This document shows, piece by piece, positions 52,677 to 60,920 of a DNA stretch of 64,000 nucleotides. Position numbers and translations under genes: made by a program. The notes below the pieces were generated by a model. The model saw only the letters and a program-made list of their open reading frames with translations, had not been told where the DNA came from and did not search any database. The first letter of the stretch is position 1, and each line of letters starts with the position of its first letter. This DNA is from Sphaerochaetaceae bacterium (GTDB lineage: Bacteria; Spirochaetota; Spirochaetia; Sphaerochaetales; Sphaerochaetaceae), in NCBI GenBank assembly GCA_028532765.1, contig JAQQAR010000087.1, forward strand, positions 62,001-126,000. The letters run 5' to 3'.

Positions 52677-53381
52677 ATGGAAGACATGTTCAGGGTACGC
52701 GAAGGCCGTCCATCAGCGGTTGAATGGGTGATAGAGAAGATCAAGGAACTCTTGATCGACCAGAAGCTTTCTCCCGGGGATATGATTCCCAATGAAATCT
52801 CCCTTGCCGAGAGCCTAAAAGTTGGGCGTGGCACGGTACGTGAAGCCTTGAAGATTCTCTCAGCCTATGGGGTGATTGAGATCAAGCAGGGGCATGGAAC
52901 ATTTGTTTCCAGCGCATCAAACAAGCGCCTATTCGATCCACAACTGTTTCAGATCCTTGTACAGGACCGTGATTACAAATCATTGACACAGGTCAGGCAG
53001 TTGCTGGAAGAGGGTATCGTCAAATTGGTCATTGAGTCTGCGAGCGATGAGGAATTGGCTTTGCTCGATCAATCAATGAAGGAGTTCCAGAGGGAGCTCG
53101 GTAAAGATCAGGCTTCTGCCCAGAAAGCAGGCGCCCTGGACTTGCATTATCATCGCTTGCTTGCTCGATTTTCCCATAACAGTATTGTTGAAAACATCTA
53201 CACCTTTGTGATTGATTTGTTTACCAAAACCATCAACCCTATCCACGAGGGTGTTGATGAGGTACACCAACAATTGCATCAGGCAATTATGGATAGAGAT
53301 GGTGAAAAGGCAGTGGAGGCAGTGCGTTCCCATACTGCAATTTGGGTCTGGGCCTATAAGGAGACCCATCCAGAGCACTAA
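52677..53381 (+). CDS. FadR-type GntR transcriptional regulator (FCD domain)
   Basis: A 234-aa repressor-type regulator. The N-terminal winged helix has IPNEISLAESLKVGRGTVREALKIL (in part: LKVGRGTVREALKIL) and KQGHGTFV. The FCD ligand-binding domain has His and Asp residues of the usual metal site (DLHYHRLLARFSHN, VRSHTAIW). Members respond to organic acids. ATG 52677 follows AGGGGGA by nine bases. It is the last gene of the locus and probably controls it and itself. Confidence 0.9.
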   Translation: MEDMFRVREGRPSAVEWVIEKIKELLIDQKLSPGDMIPNEISLAESLKVGRGTVREALKILSAYGVIEIKQGHGTFVSSASNKRLFDPQLFQILVQDRDYKSLTQVRQLLEEGIVKLVIESASDEELALLDQSMKEFQRELGKDQASAQKAGALDLHYHRLLARFSHNSIVENIYTFVIDLFTKTINPIHEGVDEVHQQLHQAIMDRDGEKAVEAVRSHTAIWVWAYKETHPEH

Positions 53382-56317
53382 TCGACCAGTACTATCCCCT
53401 CTCCATCGAAGCCGTTGACCTTAATGGTCAATGGCTTTTCGCTTCTTGCATGAATGAAGTGTTCTGTCTCTGAGACAATCTGGAGGGCCTTGAGTTTCTC
53501 GAAGCGCATTGAACCAGATCGATAGGCCGGGTTGATGGTCAGGTAGAGGCATCCCAGGCTTGTCATGTTCTGGAAGAAGTGAGTCCCTTGGCTTGGCTCA
53601 ACCTGAAATCCCTGTAACCCAGTCTCAACGATAACCTTGCTCCTGGATATTTGTGACCAAGTCACGGGGATACCCAGCCATGGGTCACAGCTTCCCAATC
53701 TCCCTGCTACCACCAAAACATAGTCTTTCTCTGCAATAACCATTGCAGCATTGAGTTTGTCGAGTTCCTTTGCCATGCTTTTCATCGAGGAAGCTGAGAA
53801 CTGGTCGATTTTCAAGTAGATGATGTCCTGCACATGGTCAATTTTGCCGTTTCCCATCACCACATGGGAATGGATGGCAGCGTTTTCCCTTTCATGGTTG
53901 CTGATTGAGACATCGCTCTCCTCATTGCCTGCTGCAATAGGGCGAATCTGGAGAAGACTGAACTCCCTCATCTTTGGGGCTGCACGGTTCAGGTTTACTG
54001 CAAATTCAATTTCTACTGGTTTTCCCATTGCCTCTGTACCCAACTGAAGGACATCCCTGACGATGGCGGCTAGGGGGAATGCGTCATACTTAAGGATTCC
54101 GTTGAAGGTGATTACCTTCTCCCCTTCAGTTCTGACAGACTCGCTCAGCATGCCGCTTGTCAAGTCATAGGTACTTGCAATGTATCTGATGGCATCGGGA
54201 TAAGCCCAGGATTCACGGAAATTGAGCAGTTCCAGGTTCTCAAGACCACCTTCTTCAAGTGGATGGTACCCACTTTTCATATTCAGGGCGTAGAAGGTGT
54301 TCTGGCTGCTTGTCTGGTTGCCCCCCAGGAATTGTGCTGGCCGTTTTGGGTGTGTAGGGCTAAATCGCAGGGCAGAGCCATTGTCCACCACCGATTTACC
54401 GAAGCCAAAGCTGAGCATGCCAACCCCATCCTCAGGTTTCTCTCCTCCCAGGGGATAGTAATTGAGGGATCGGGCAACCCCACTGATGTTTGGATACCAG
54501 TATGGACCATGGTCGCTTCCTATGACCTGCTGGATGATGACAGCCATCTTCTCATCCTCGAGCATATGCTCGGTTGCCTTGAGGTACTCCTTTGCACTGC
54601 GGAAGAAGGTGGAAGCCCAGACCGCGCGTACCGCATCACAGAGCTCCTGGAGCCTCGCCTCGTCAGACCCTTGGTTGGGAAGCATGCATGTTTCATATAC
54701 CCCGGCGAACGGTTGGAAGTGGGAGTCCTCCAGAAGGCTGGAAGAGCGCACGCAAATCGGCTGATGGATGACCTGGATGATTTCAGAGAGGTTCAGGACC
54801 AGCTCATTGCTCAATGGTTTTGAGAGGAATATTTTAAGCAAGGTATCGTCAGGAATATCACCTGAGGCGATATCGTTGAGATCATTTTCCTCGAGGAACT
54901 GGGTGAACTGATCGGTGGTTACGACCACCGTACGAGGGATGGAGAGGTATACATCAGGGTATTTCTCTGGAAGTTTCGCTGCACGCAATACCATATCGAT
55001 GAAGGCAAGTCCTCGTCCTTTTCCTCCCAGGGAGCCCCCTCCGATTCGGCTGAAGAAGAGCGTTTCGTCATAATTGTTCCTACTGAATTGGGCGATGACT
55101 CCCTTGGTTCTCTCCTTGCGGTAGTTGCGGATGATCTCCGTCATCTGTTGCTGTACAACCTTTGCATCCCCATTGGCTGGGATCTTCAAGTCCTTGATCC
55201 TTGCAGCAATGGCATAGAGGCTCTGTGCCCTGAGCCATCGTGAAAAGTCATTTCTCCTGGAGTGGAAATCGAAGCTTTTTGTGGGAACCTTGGGAAGGAC
55301 TCTCTGCAGGTCGCGCATGGTCTCTGCGCGGGCGATCTCCTCCATCGTATCAGGATCTCGGAAGATAAAGGGGCCGAATCCGTAGTGCTTGGTCATGAAC
55401 TTATTCAGTTCAAAAAGGAGTGCTGAATTGTTCTTCCAGAGAAAATACGCTCCTGCTTCCTCTGCCATCTCCTGGGCAGTGTTGTCACTGCTTTGGATAA
55501 GTATCGGAATCTCAGGGTCTCTTGCGTGAACCATTTTTGTGAGGTATAGGCCCGCATACTTGTCCTGATCACCCTCCTTGAGGTAGGACATGTCGGTGAT
55601 GATCCCCAAGATATTGTGTTGATACTTGCTATAGAGCTCCTGGGCCTCCTCATAGGTCCTGGCAAGCGCAATCTTCGGTCTTCCACGCATCCTGAGGGTT
55701 TTTCCCCAGTTGTTCAGTGCTTCAAGGATGGCTGAGCGATTCTGTTGGATCAGCGTGGTGTACATCATGGGAAGGTAGGATGAGTAGAACCGAACTGAGT
55801 CCTCTACCAGGATGATCAGCTGTACATCTGCTTCCTGTGTGTCATGGTCAAGGTTCATCCTATCCTCTACCAGCTTGATCATGGCAAGGAAGATGGTGGG
55901 ATCGCCCTGCCAGTAGAAGAAATAGTCGATATCCTTACAGTCTGATCCCTTGATCATTTTATTTCTTTTGTGGCTGGAGGAGGGGGAAAGAGCGATAACC
56001 GGCATTTGCGGATTGCTTTTCTTGATGGTTGTAGCCAACTGCTCAACAGAGTCGGTCCCGAGGTCGAGCATGGTGACAACCAGGTCAAACGACCTCTGGC
56101 TCAAGAGGTTCAGCGCTTCTTCCGCGGTGCTGGTATGGGTGAACTTAGGTGGGTTGTTCAATCCAAGCTGGGTGTATTCGAGGTATAACTCTTCCTCAAC
56201 CCGTCCATCTTCCTCTAAGAGGAAACGGTCATAGTCGTTGCAGATGAGCAGCACGTTGTAGATATGTTTCAGCATGAGGTTGCTGAATGGCAACCAGGTT
56301 GGGTCAAGTGTATACAT
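53378..56317 (-). CDS. double receiver-like/PPDK N-terminal ATP-grasp protein
   Basis: About 979 aa (ATG 56317; ATG 56371 would add 18 residues). Residues to about 150 and about 170-330 look like two degenerate receiver domains, with LVEDSVRFY and IITDMSYL in the second. From about 410 to 850 is the ATP-grasp nucleotide-binding domain of pyruvate phosphate dikinase/PEP synthase: GGGSLGGKGRGLAF, PICVRSSSLLEDS, PFAGVYET. The swivelling phospho-His domain and the PEP-binding barrel are absent. It may be a phosphotransferase with unknown target. TAAAAT ends seven bases before ATG 56317. It is convergent with the GntR gene (four-base overlap). Confidence 0.8.
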   Translation of the reverse strand: MYTLDPTWLPFSNLMLKHIYNVLLICNDYDRFLLEEDGRVEEELYLEYTQLGLNNPPKFTHTSTAEEALNLLSQRSFDLVVTMLDLGTDSVEQLATTIKKSNPQMPVIALSPSSSHKRNKMIKGSDCKDIDYFFYWQGDPTIFLAMIKLVEDRMNLDHDTQEADVQLIILVEDSVRFYSSYLPMMYTTLIQQNRSAILEALNNWGKTLRMRGRPKIALARTYEEAQELYSKYQHNILGIITDMSYLKEGDQDKYAGLYLTKMVHARDPEIPILIQSSDNTAQEMAEEAGAYFLWKNNSALLFELNKFMTKHYGFGPFIFRDPDTMEEIARAETMRDLQRVLPKVPTKSFDFHSRRNDFSRWLRAQSLYAIAARIKDLKIPANGDAKVVQQQMTEIIRNYRKERTKGVIAQFSRNNYDETLFFSRIGGGSLGGKGRGLAFIDMVLRAAKLPEKYPDVYLSIPRTVVVTTDQFTQFLEENDLNDIASGDIPDDTLLKIFLSKPLSNELVLNLSEIIQVIHQPICVRSSSLLEDSHFQPFAGVYETCMLPNQGSDEARLQELCDAVRAVWASTFFRSAKEYLKATEHMLEDEKMAVIIQQVIGSDHGPYWYPNISGVARSLNYYPLGGEKPEDGVGMLSFGFGKSVVDNGSALRFSPTHPKRPAQFLGGNQTSSQNTFYALNMKSGYHPLEEGGLENLELLNFRESWAYPDAIRYIASTYDLTSGMLSESVRTEGEKVITFNGILKYDAFPLAAIVRDVLQLGTEAMGKPVEIEFAVNLNRAAPKMREFSLLQIRPIAAGNEESDVSISNHERENAAIHSHVVMGNGKIDHVQDIIYLKIDQFSASSMKSMAKELDKLNAAMVIAEKDYVLVVAGRLGSCDPWLGIPVTWSQISRSKVIVETGLQGFQVEPSQGTHFFQNMTSLGCLYLTINPAYRSGSMRFEKLKALQIVSETEHFIHARSEKPLTIKVNGFDGEGIVLVD

Positions 56318-56459
56318 AGCAGGTATTTTATCATGAGAGACGAAGTTTGCATATTGTTTCAGCATATTCATAAAATTGATTGAAAATTCAATTTTTATGT
56401 ATATTTTTGTACGATAGGGTAAATATAAAAAATATAATCATGTTTTTCGCAATTCGACG

Positions 56460-56488
56460 TTGACATATCGATATAGCGGGTTTACGCT
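56460..56488 (+). promoter_or_regulatory. gdhA promoter candidate
   Basis: TTGACA (56460-56465), 17 bp, TACGCT (56483-56488). The -35 is perfect and the -10 is weak. A TATAAT at 56433-56438 lies upstream without a matching -35. The surrounding 56372-56460 is very AT-rich. Confidence 0.45.
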
Positions 56489-56541
56489 TTTTGGACAAGC
56501 AACAGCGTGTTGCAGCACAGACCAAGGAGAATAATCTAGGT

Positions 56542-57879
56542 ATGTATACCCTTGAATCAGTAATGAAAGAACTGGAGAGAAAGAATCCCGCCGAACCTGA
56601 GTTCATCCAGGCAGTCAGCGAGGTAGTGGAAAGTGTCCTCGACGTAGTCAATGAGAATCCTGTTTATGAAAAGCATCGGATTCTCGAGAGAATGACCGAA
56701 CCCGACCGGGTATACACCTTTCGAGTCGAGTGGGAGGATGATGAAGGAAATCTTCAAGTAAATCGTGGATATCGTGTTCAATTCAATAATGCAATCGGAC
56801 CTTATAAGGGAGGTCTCCGTTTTCACTCCAGTGTTACCCTTGGTACACTGAAGTTCCTTGGTTTTGAACAGACACTGAAGAATAGCCTTACCACACTCCC
56901 CATGGGTGGTGGTAAGGGAGGTAGTGATTTCAATCCACGTGGCAAGAGCGACAGTGAAATTCTCCGCTTCTGTCGTTCTTTCATGACTGAATTGCAGAAA
57001 TATATTGGCCCTGAGACAGACGTCCCTGCTGGGGATATTGGGGTAGGAGCTCGTGAGATTGGTTTTCTCTATGGGCAGTATAAGCGTATCAGGGGAGAGA
57101 ATACGGGGGTTTTGACCGGTAAGGGCCTTGGCTTTGGTGGGTCTCTGGTCCGTCCTGAGGCAACAGGCTATGGAACCATGTACTTTGCCCAGGCTATGCT
57201 TGAGACACATCAGGATAGCTTGGAAGGGAAACGAATCTCTCTCAGTGGATTCGGGAACGTTGCTTGGGGAGCTGCCATGAAGGCGACTGAATTGGGAGCC
57301 AAGGTAGTTGCGATCAGTGGTCCTGATGGGTATATCTACGACGAAGAGGGAGTGGGTACTCCTGAGAAGTGGGCCTTCATGCAGTATCTACGTTCGTCAA
57401 ACAATGATGTGGTTGCTCCCTATGCTGAACGATTTGGAGCGAAATTCGTTGCAGGAAAGAAGCCTTGGGAAGTTCCTGTAGATCTTGCATTCCCCTGTGC
57501 CATCCAGAACGAGTTAGATAAGGAAGATGCAAAATCCCTCGTTGCGAATGGAGTCAAATATATTGTTGAGACATCGAATATGGGATGCACAAATGAGGCA
57601 GCGACCTACTTCATTGAGCAACGTATACCCTATGCCCCAGGCAAGGCTGCCAATGCAGGAGGGGTTGCCGTAAGTGGACTCGAGATGAGTCAGAATGCCA
57701 TGCATCTCTCTTGGAGTTCTGAAGAGGTTGACGAGAAGCTCAAGGGTATAATGGCAAAGATACATCAGTCTTGCATAACCGAGGGCAGGGAAGATGATGG
57801 GTATATCAACTACGTGAAGGGAGCAAATATTGCTGGCTTCAAGAAGGTTGCCGATACCATGGTGCAACTCGGCTATTGA
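56542..57879 (+). CDS. gdhA: NADP-type glutamate dehydrogenase
   Basis: A 445-aa enzyme that makes glutamate from 2-oxoglutarate and ammonia. The catalytic region has YKGGLRFH and MGGGKGGSDFNPRGKS; the nucleotide fold has LSGFGNVAWGAAMKA. Length equals the hexameric bacterial GdhA type. ATG 56542 is chosen: a TTG at 56491 lies too close to the promoter, and family length starts here. The AAGGAG site is twelve bases upstream, longer than usual. A hairpin terminator follows. Confidence 0.94.
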   Translation: MYTLESVMKELERKNPAEPEFIQAVSEVVESVLDVVNENPVYEKHRILERMTEPDRVYTFRVEWEDDEGNLQVNRGYRVQFNNAIGPYKGGLRFHSSVTLGTLKFLGFEQTLKNSLTTLPMGGGKGGSDFNPRGKSDSEILRFCRSFMTELQKYIGPETDVPAGDIGVGAREIGFLYGQYKRIRGENTGVLTGKGLGFGGSLVRPEATGYGTMYFAQAMLETHQDSLEGKRISLSGFGNVAWGAAMKATELGAKVVAISGPDGYIYDEEGVGTPEKWAFMQYLRSSNNDVVAPYAERFGAKFVAGKKPWEVPVDLAFPCAIQNELDKEDAKSLVANGVKYIVETSNMGCTNEAATYFIEQRIPYAPGKAANAGGVAVSGLEMSQNAMHLSWSSEEVDEKLKGIMAKIHQSCITEGREDDGYINYVKGANIAGFKKVADTMVQLGY

Positions 57880-57910
57880 TCGTATTGTCCCCATCGGGGT
57901 GTGTATCAGG

Positions 57911-57946
57911 AGGGCCTTCAGTGTTTTGGGGGCCCTTCACTTTTTT
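57911..57946 (+). terminator. terminator after gdhA
   Basis: Stem AGGGCC / GGCCCT with a 14-base loop, then TTCAC and six T. The stem is short for its loop, but position and T-run support termination. Confidence 0.55.
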
Positions 57947-58159
57947 AAACAGCACTAGCCATCAGGCAAAATTTCTTATTTGATCATATGTCATGGTACT
58001 TCGATAAGCACGAAATATGCATCTGATTTCCATCCTCTATGTGGGGGTGATTATGCGGTGGTTCACGTATTACCAGCAAGGAATAAGAAGAAATTTTCGA
58101 CTCTCTATTTGACCTATTCTGTCTGCACCAATACGCATTATTTAAGAGATGATACATGA
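57947..58159 (+). other. gene-free stretch upstream of the nrdJ promoter
   Basis: Together with 58160-58376 it forms a gap of 430 bp between gdhA's terminator and nrdJ. I see no open frame with coding character, tRNA or clear repeat in this part. Confidence 0.5.
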
Positions 58160-58188
58160 TTGCTATAAAACCTATATAACACTATATA
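58160..58188 (+). promoter_or_regulatory. nrdJ promoter
   Basis: TTGCTA (58160-58165), 17 bp, TATATA (58183-58188). The -10 lies inside the first NrdR box. It implies a leader of about 180 bases before nrdJ. Confidence 0.55.
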
Positions 58189-58226
58189 TAGCGTTATGTA
58201 ACTTTACATAGCGCTATAAATGTTGT
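58179..58226 (+). promoter_or_regulatory. pair of NrdR boxes
   Basis: Box 1 at 58179-58194 (ACACTATATATAGCGT) fits the NrdR consensus in 15 of 16 positions. Box 2 at 58211-58226 fits in about 11. They start 32 bp apart, about three helical turns, the usual NrdR spacing. An overlapping inverted repeat (58187-58200 / 58205-58218, 13 of 14 bases) spans the space between them. NrdR represses ribonucleotide reductase genes when dATP is high. Confidence 0.65.
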
Positions 58227-58229
58227 ATT

Positions 58230-58376
58230 GTCCGCTTGCCAAGTTCACTTCGCCATGCTATGGTAGACGAGGGTCGACTGTGTTCGGCCCGCTCTCTTGT
58301 AGTGGTTTTCTGGCAGGAGAGACGGCACATTTGTCTTTGTGAATTTTGAATTAATTTAAATATATAGAGGGATTAC
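58230..58376 (+). promoter_or_regulatory. structured 5' leader of nrdJ
   Basis: Within the long untranslated leader three hairpins can be drawn: CCAT/ATGG (58253-58263); a 7-bp stem GGGTCGA / TCGGCCC with loop CTGTGT (58271-58290); and CTCTC / GAGAG (58292-58321) closing a 20-base loop. GAGGG before ATG 58377 is the ribosome binding site. No B12-riboswitch core was recognised. A conserved RNA motif upstream of nrdJ genes has been described and would be the first thing to compare. Confidence 0.45.
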
Positions 58377-60875
58377 ATGAGCGCTGCTAAGAATGAATTG
58401 AATCCGTTGGGTCGTAAGATTTTCCTTGACCGTTATGCACTGAAAGATGTCCAGAAAGAGACGTTGCAGGTTGGGGATGTTGTGGTAGCAGTAAGCAACC
58501 CAAAGACTGGTCAGCGAGAGATTGGAGTGGTCACCGAATTGAACGATGGGGATGCCATTACCGTCAAGCTTGATGAAGGTACTATCTTGCATGTCAAACG
58601 TGAGGATGTTGACAAGCCGCTTGAGACCGACCCTGCACAGATGCTTGCTCGTGTAGCGAAAGGTATTGCTTCCCAAGAGAAGCCGGAGGTTCGAAAGCAA
58701 TGGGAGAAAGAGTTCAATTGGCTCCTGGAGGACTGGAAATTCGTCCCTGGAGGCAGGATTCTTACCGGTGCGGGAACGGATCAGAACCTAACGTATTTCA
58801 ACTGCTACGTGATCCCTTCCCCGAAGGACAGTCGTGGTGGCATCATAGCCTCTTTGGGCCAGATGACCGAAATTATGAGCCGAGGGGGGGGAGTCGGTAT
58901 GAACATATCATCCCTCAGGCCACGGCACAGCTACGTCAAGGGCGTAAACGGCCGTTCCAGTGGCTCGGTAAGCTGGGGCGGGCTCTTCAGCTTCGTAACC
59001 GGCCTGATTGAACAGGGGGGCTCCCGTCGTGGTGCCTTGATGCTGATTCTCAACGTCTGGCATCCCGATATTCTCGATTTCATTGAGTCAAAGCGGGAAA
59101 TGGGCAAGATAACCAATGCAAACATCTCTGTTGGAATTACCGACGATTTCATGGATGCAGTACGCAGTGATGGGGATTGGAATACCTTTTTCCCTGATAC
59201 CACCGACCCCGATTATAATGAAAAGTGGGACGGTGATATCGAGAAATGGAAGAAGAGTGGACATAAGGTCCAGGTATATCAAACAATGAAGGCACGAAAG
59301 ATTTGGGATGCCATTGTAGAGAGTGCATGGGCAAGTGCCGAACCTGGGGTATTCTTTATCGACCGCTACAACAAGATGTCCAACTCCTGGTACTACTCCT
59401 CCATCCAGAGCACCAATCCCTGTGGGGAACAGGGTCTTCCTCCTTGGGGTGTCTGCAATCTTGGGTCCATCAATCTGAGCAGGTTTGTGAAGAACAAGAA
59501 GGTGAATTACAAGGATCTGGGCAGGGCCGTCCGTTTGGCCGTCCGTTTCCTTGATGATGTCATTGATGACACCCCTTACTTCTTCGAGGAGAACAAGAAA
59601 CAGCAGCAGAGTGAGCGTCGTATCGGGCTAGGAACCATGGGTCTTGCCGATATGTTGATCAAGATGGAGCTTGCCTATGGCAGCGAAGAGTCCCTGACCT
59701 TTATTGAGGAACTGTACAAGTTCATCTGTGTTGAAGCCTATGCTGAGAGTTGTGATCTTGCAAAGGAGAAGGGAAGCTTTTCTCTCTTTGATGCAGAAAA
59801 GTTGCTTGAGAGCGGCTTTATGAAGCAGATGCCGGAAGAGATCCGCCAGAAAGTCCGTGAGCAGGGCTTGAGGAATGTCACCCTCCTGACCCAGGCTCCA
59901 ACGGGAACCACCGGAACGATGGTCAATACCTCCACAGGAATCGAACCCTACTATTTCTGGGAGTGGGAAAGAACAGGAAGGATGGGAACGAACATCGAGC
60001 GGGTAAAGGTGTATGATGATTGGGTAAAGGATAATCCCGGGCAAAAGAAGCCTGACTACTTCGTCTCTGCTATGGACCTTGCTCCTGAAGGGCATGTCAA
60101 GGTGCAGGCAGCAATCCAGAAGTGGGTCGATTCCTCTATCTCCAAGACTGGAAATACTCCCAAGGAGTACACGATAGAGCAGACAGGCAATCTCTATGAG
60201 TTGCTCTACGACCTTGGTTGCAAGGGTGGTACCACCTATCGTGATGGATCACGTGATACACAGGTCTTGACGGTCAAGAAAGAGGAGAAGAAGGAAGCTC
60301 CTGTGGTTACCCGCTCCAGTGAACCAAAGCCACGGGTACGCTCCACAGTTCTGAGAGGAACCACCTACCGAAAGGCCACTCCGATCGGAACAGCTTACAT
60401 AACCGTAAATTGTGATGGTCCGGACCCGAGTGATATTTTTGAGGTTTTCATCAATGTAGCAAAGGTGGGAAGTGATGTGGCAGCCGATGCAGAGGGACTT
60501 GGAAGACTGATCAGCTTGCTGCTTCGTATGCCTTCTCCCCTTACCCCAGACCAGCGTGCCCAGGCGATCATCAGCCAGCTTTCGGGGATCGGAAGTGGTC
60601 GCTCTATGGGATTCGGACGAAACCGGGTTATGAGCCTGCCTGATGCAGTAGCACAGGTTCTGCAACAGCATATCGGATCAACCGACTCCGACCGTGATGC
60701 CTCCCGTCTTCCTGATGAGGAGGATGAGGATGAAAATGTTGGTCAGCTGGACCTTGGCCTTCCTGCTTCCGGTAGCTCGGTGAAGCCCGATATCTGCCCG
60801 ATCTGCGGTAATGTCACTTTTGTGAATATCGAAGGTTGCAAGAAATGTTTCTCTTGCGGCCATAGTGAGTGTTGA
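58377..60875 (+). CDS. nrdJ: adenosylcobalamin-dependent ribonucleotide reductase (class II)
   Basis: An 832-aa reductase that makes deoxyribonucleotides using a B12 radical, with or without oxygen. Catalytic Cys143 lies in YFNCYVI; the NxCxE motif reads NPCGE with Cys349 and Glu351. The C-terminal region has the TSCPD-like part and a Cys-rich tail (CPICG, CKKCFSCG). An inserted beta-rich stretch at about residues 27-77 (VGDVVVAVSNPKTG, IGVVTELNDGDAITVKLDEG) separates the first lines of the reductase from the rest and resembles an SH3/KOW-like fold. NrdR boxes and a long leader control it. Confidence 0.94.
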   Translation: MSAAKNELNPLGRKIFLDRYALKDVQKETLQVGDVVVAVSNPKTGQREIGVVTELNDGDAITVKLDEGTILHVKREDVDKPLETDPAQMLARVAKGIASQEKPEVRKQWEKEFNWLLEDWKFVPGGRILTGAGTDQNLTYFNCYVIPSPKDSRGGIIASLGQMTEIMSRGGGVGMNISSLRPRHSYVKGVNGRSSGSVSWGGLFSFVTGLIEQGGSRRGALMLILNVWHPDILDFIESKREMGKITNANISVGITDDFMDAVRSDGDWNTFFPDTTDPDYNEKWDGDIEKWKKSGHKVQVYQTMKARKIWDAIVESAWASAEPGVFFIDRYNKMSNSWYYSSIQSTNPCGEQGLPPWGVCNLGSINLSRFVKNKKVNYKDLGRAVRLAVRFLDDVIDDTPYFFEENKKQQQSERRIGLGTMGLADMLIKMELAYGSEESLTFIEELYKFICVEAYAESCDLAKEKGSFSLFDAEKLLESGFMKQMPEEIRQKVREQGLRNVTLLTQAPTGTTGTMVNTSTGIEPYYFWEWERTGRMGTNIERVKVYDDWVKDNPGQKKPDYFVSAMDLAPEGHVKVQAAIQKWVDSSISKTGNTPKEYTIEQTGNLYELLYDLGCKGGTTYRDGSRDTQVLTVKKEEKKEAPVVTRSSEPKPRVRSTVLRGTTYRKATPIGTAYITVNCDGPDPSDIFEVFINVAKVGSDVAADAEGLGRLISLLLRMPSPLTPDQRAQAIISQLSGIGSGRSMGFGRNRVMSLPDAVAQVLQQHIGSTDSDRDASRLPDEEDEDENVGQLDLGLPASGSSVKPDICPICGNVTFVNIEGCKKCFSCGHSEC

Positions 60876-60891
60876 CCAAAGATTCAGCAAT

Positions 60892-60915
60892 CCCTACTCT
60901 CACTAGAGGGTAGGG
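60892..60915 (+). promoter_or_regulatory. hairpin covering the MFS ribosome binding site
   Basis: CCCTAC / GTAGGG stem with an inner TCT/AGA pair and a small bulge. The right arm overlaps the GGGAG element in front of ATG 60921. It may lower translation, or be a remnant terminator of nrdJ without a T-run. Confidence 0.45.
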
Positions 60916-60920
60916 AGCGC

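Noticed and set aside
56491-56541. TTG 56491 as gdhA start
   Set aside because: It lies three bases after the candidate -10 box, has no ribosome binding site, and would add 17 residues not seen in the family.
58230-58376. Cobalamin riboswitch before nrdJ
   Set aside because: The segment GGCAGGAGAGACGGC recalls a B12 box, but the conserved core and the paired elements upstream are not present.
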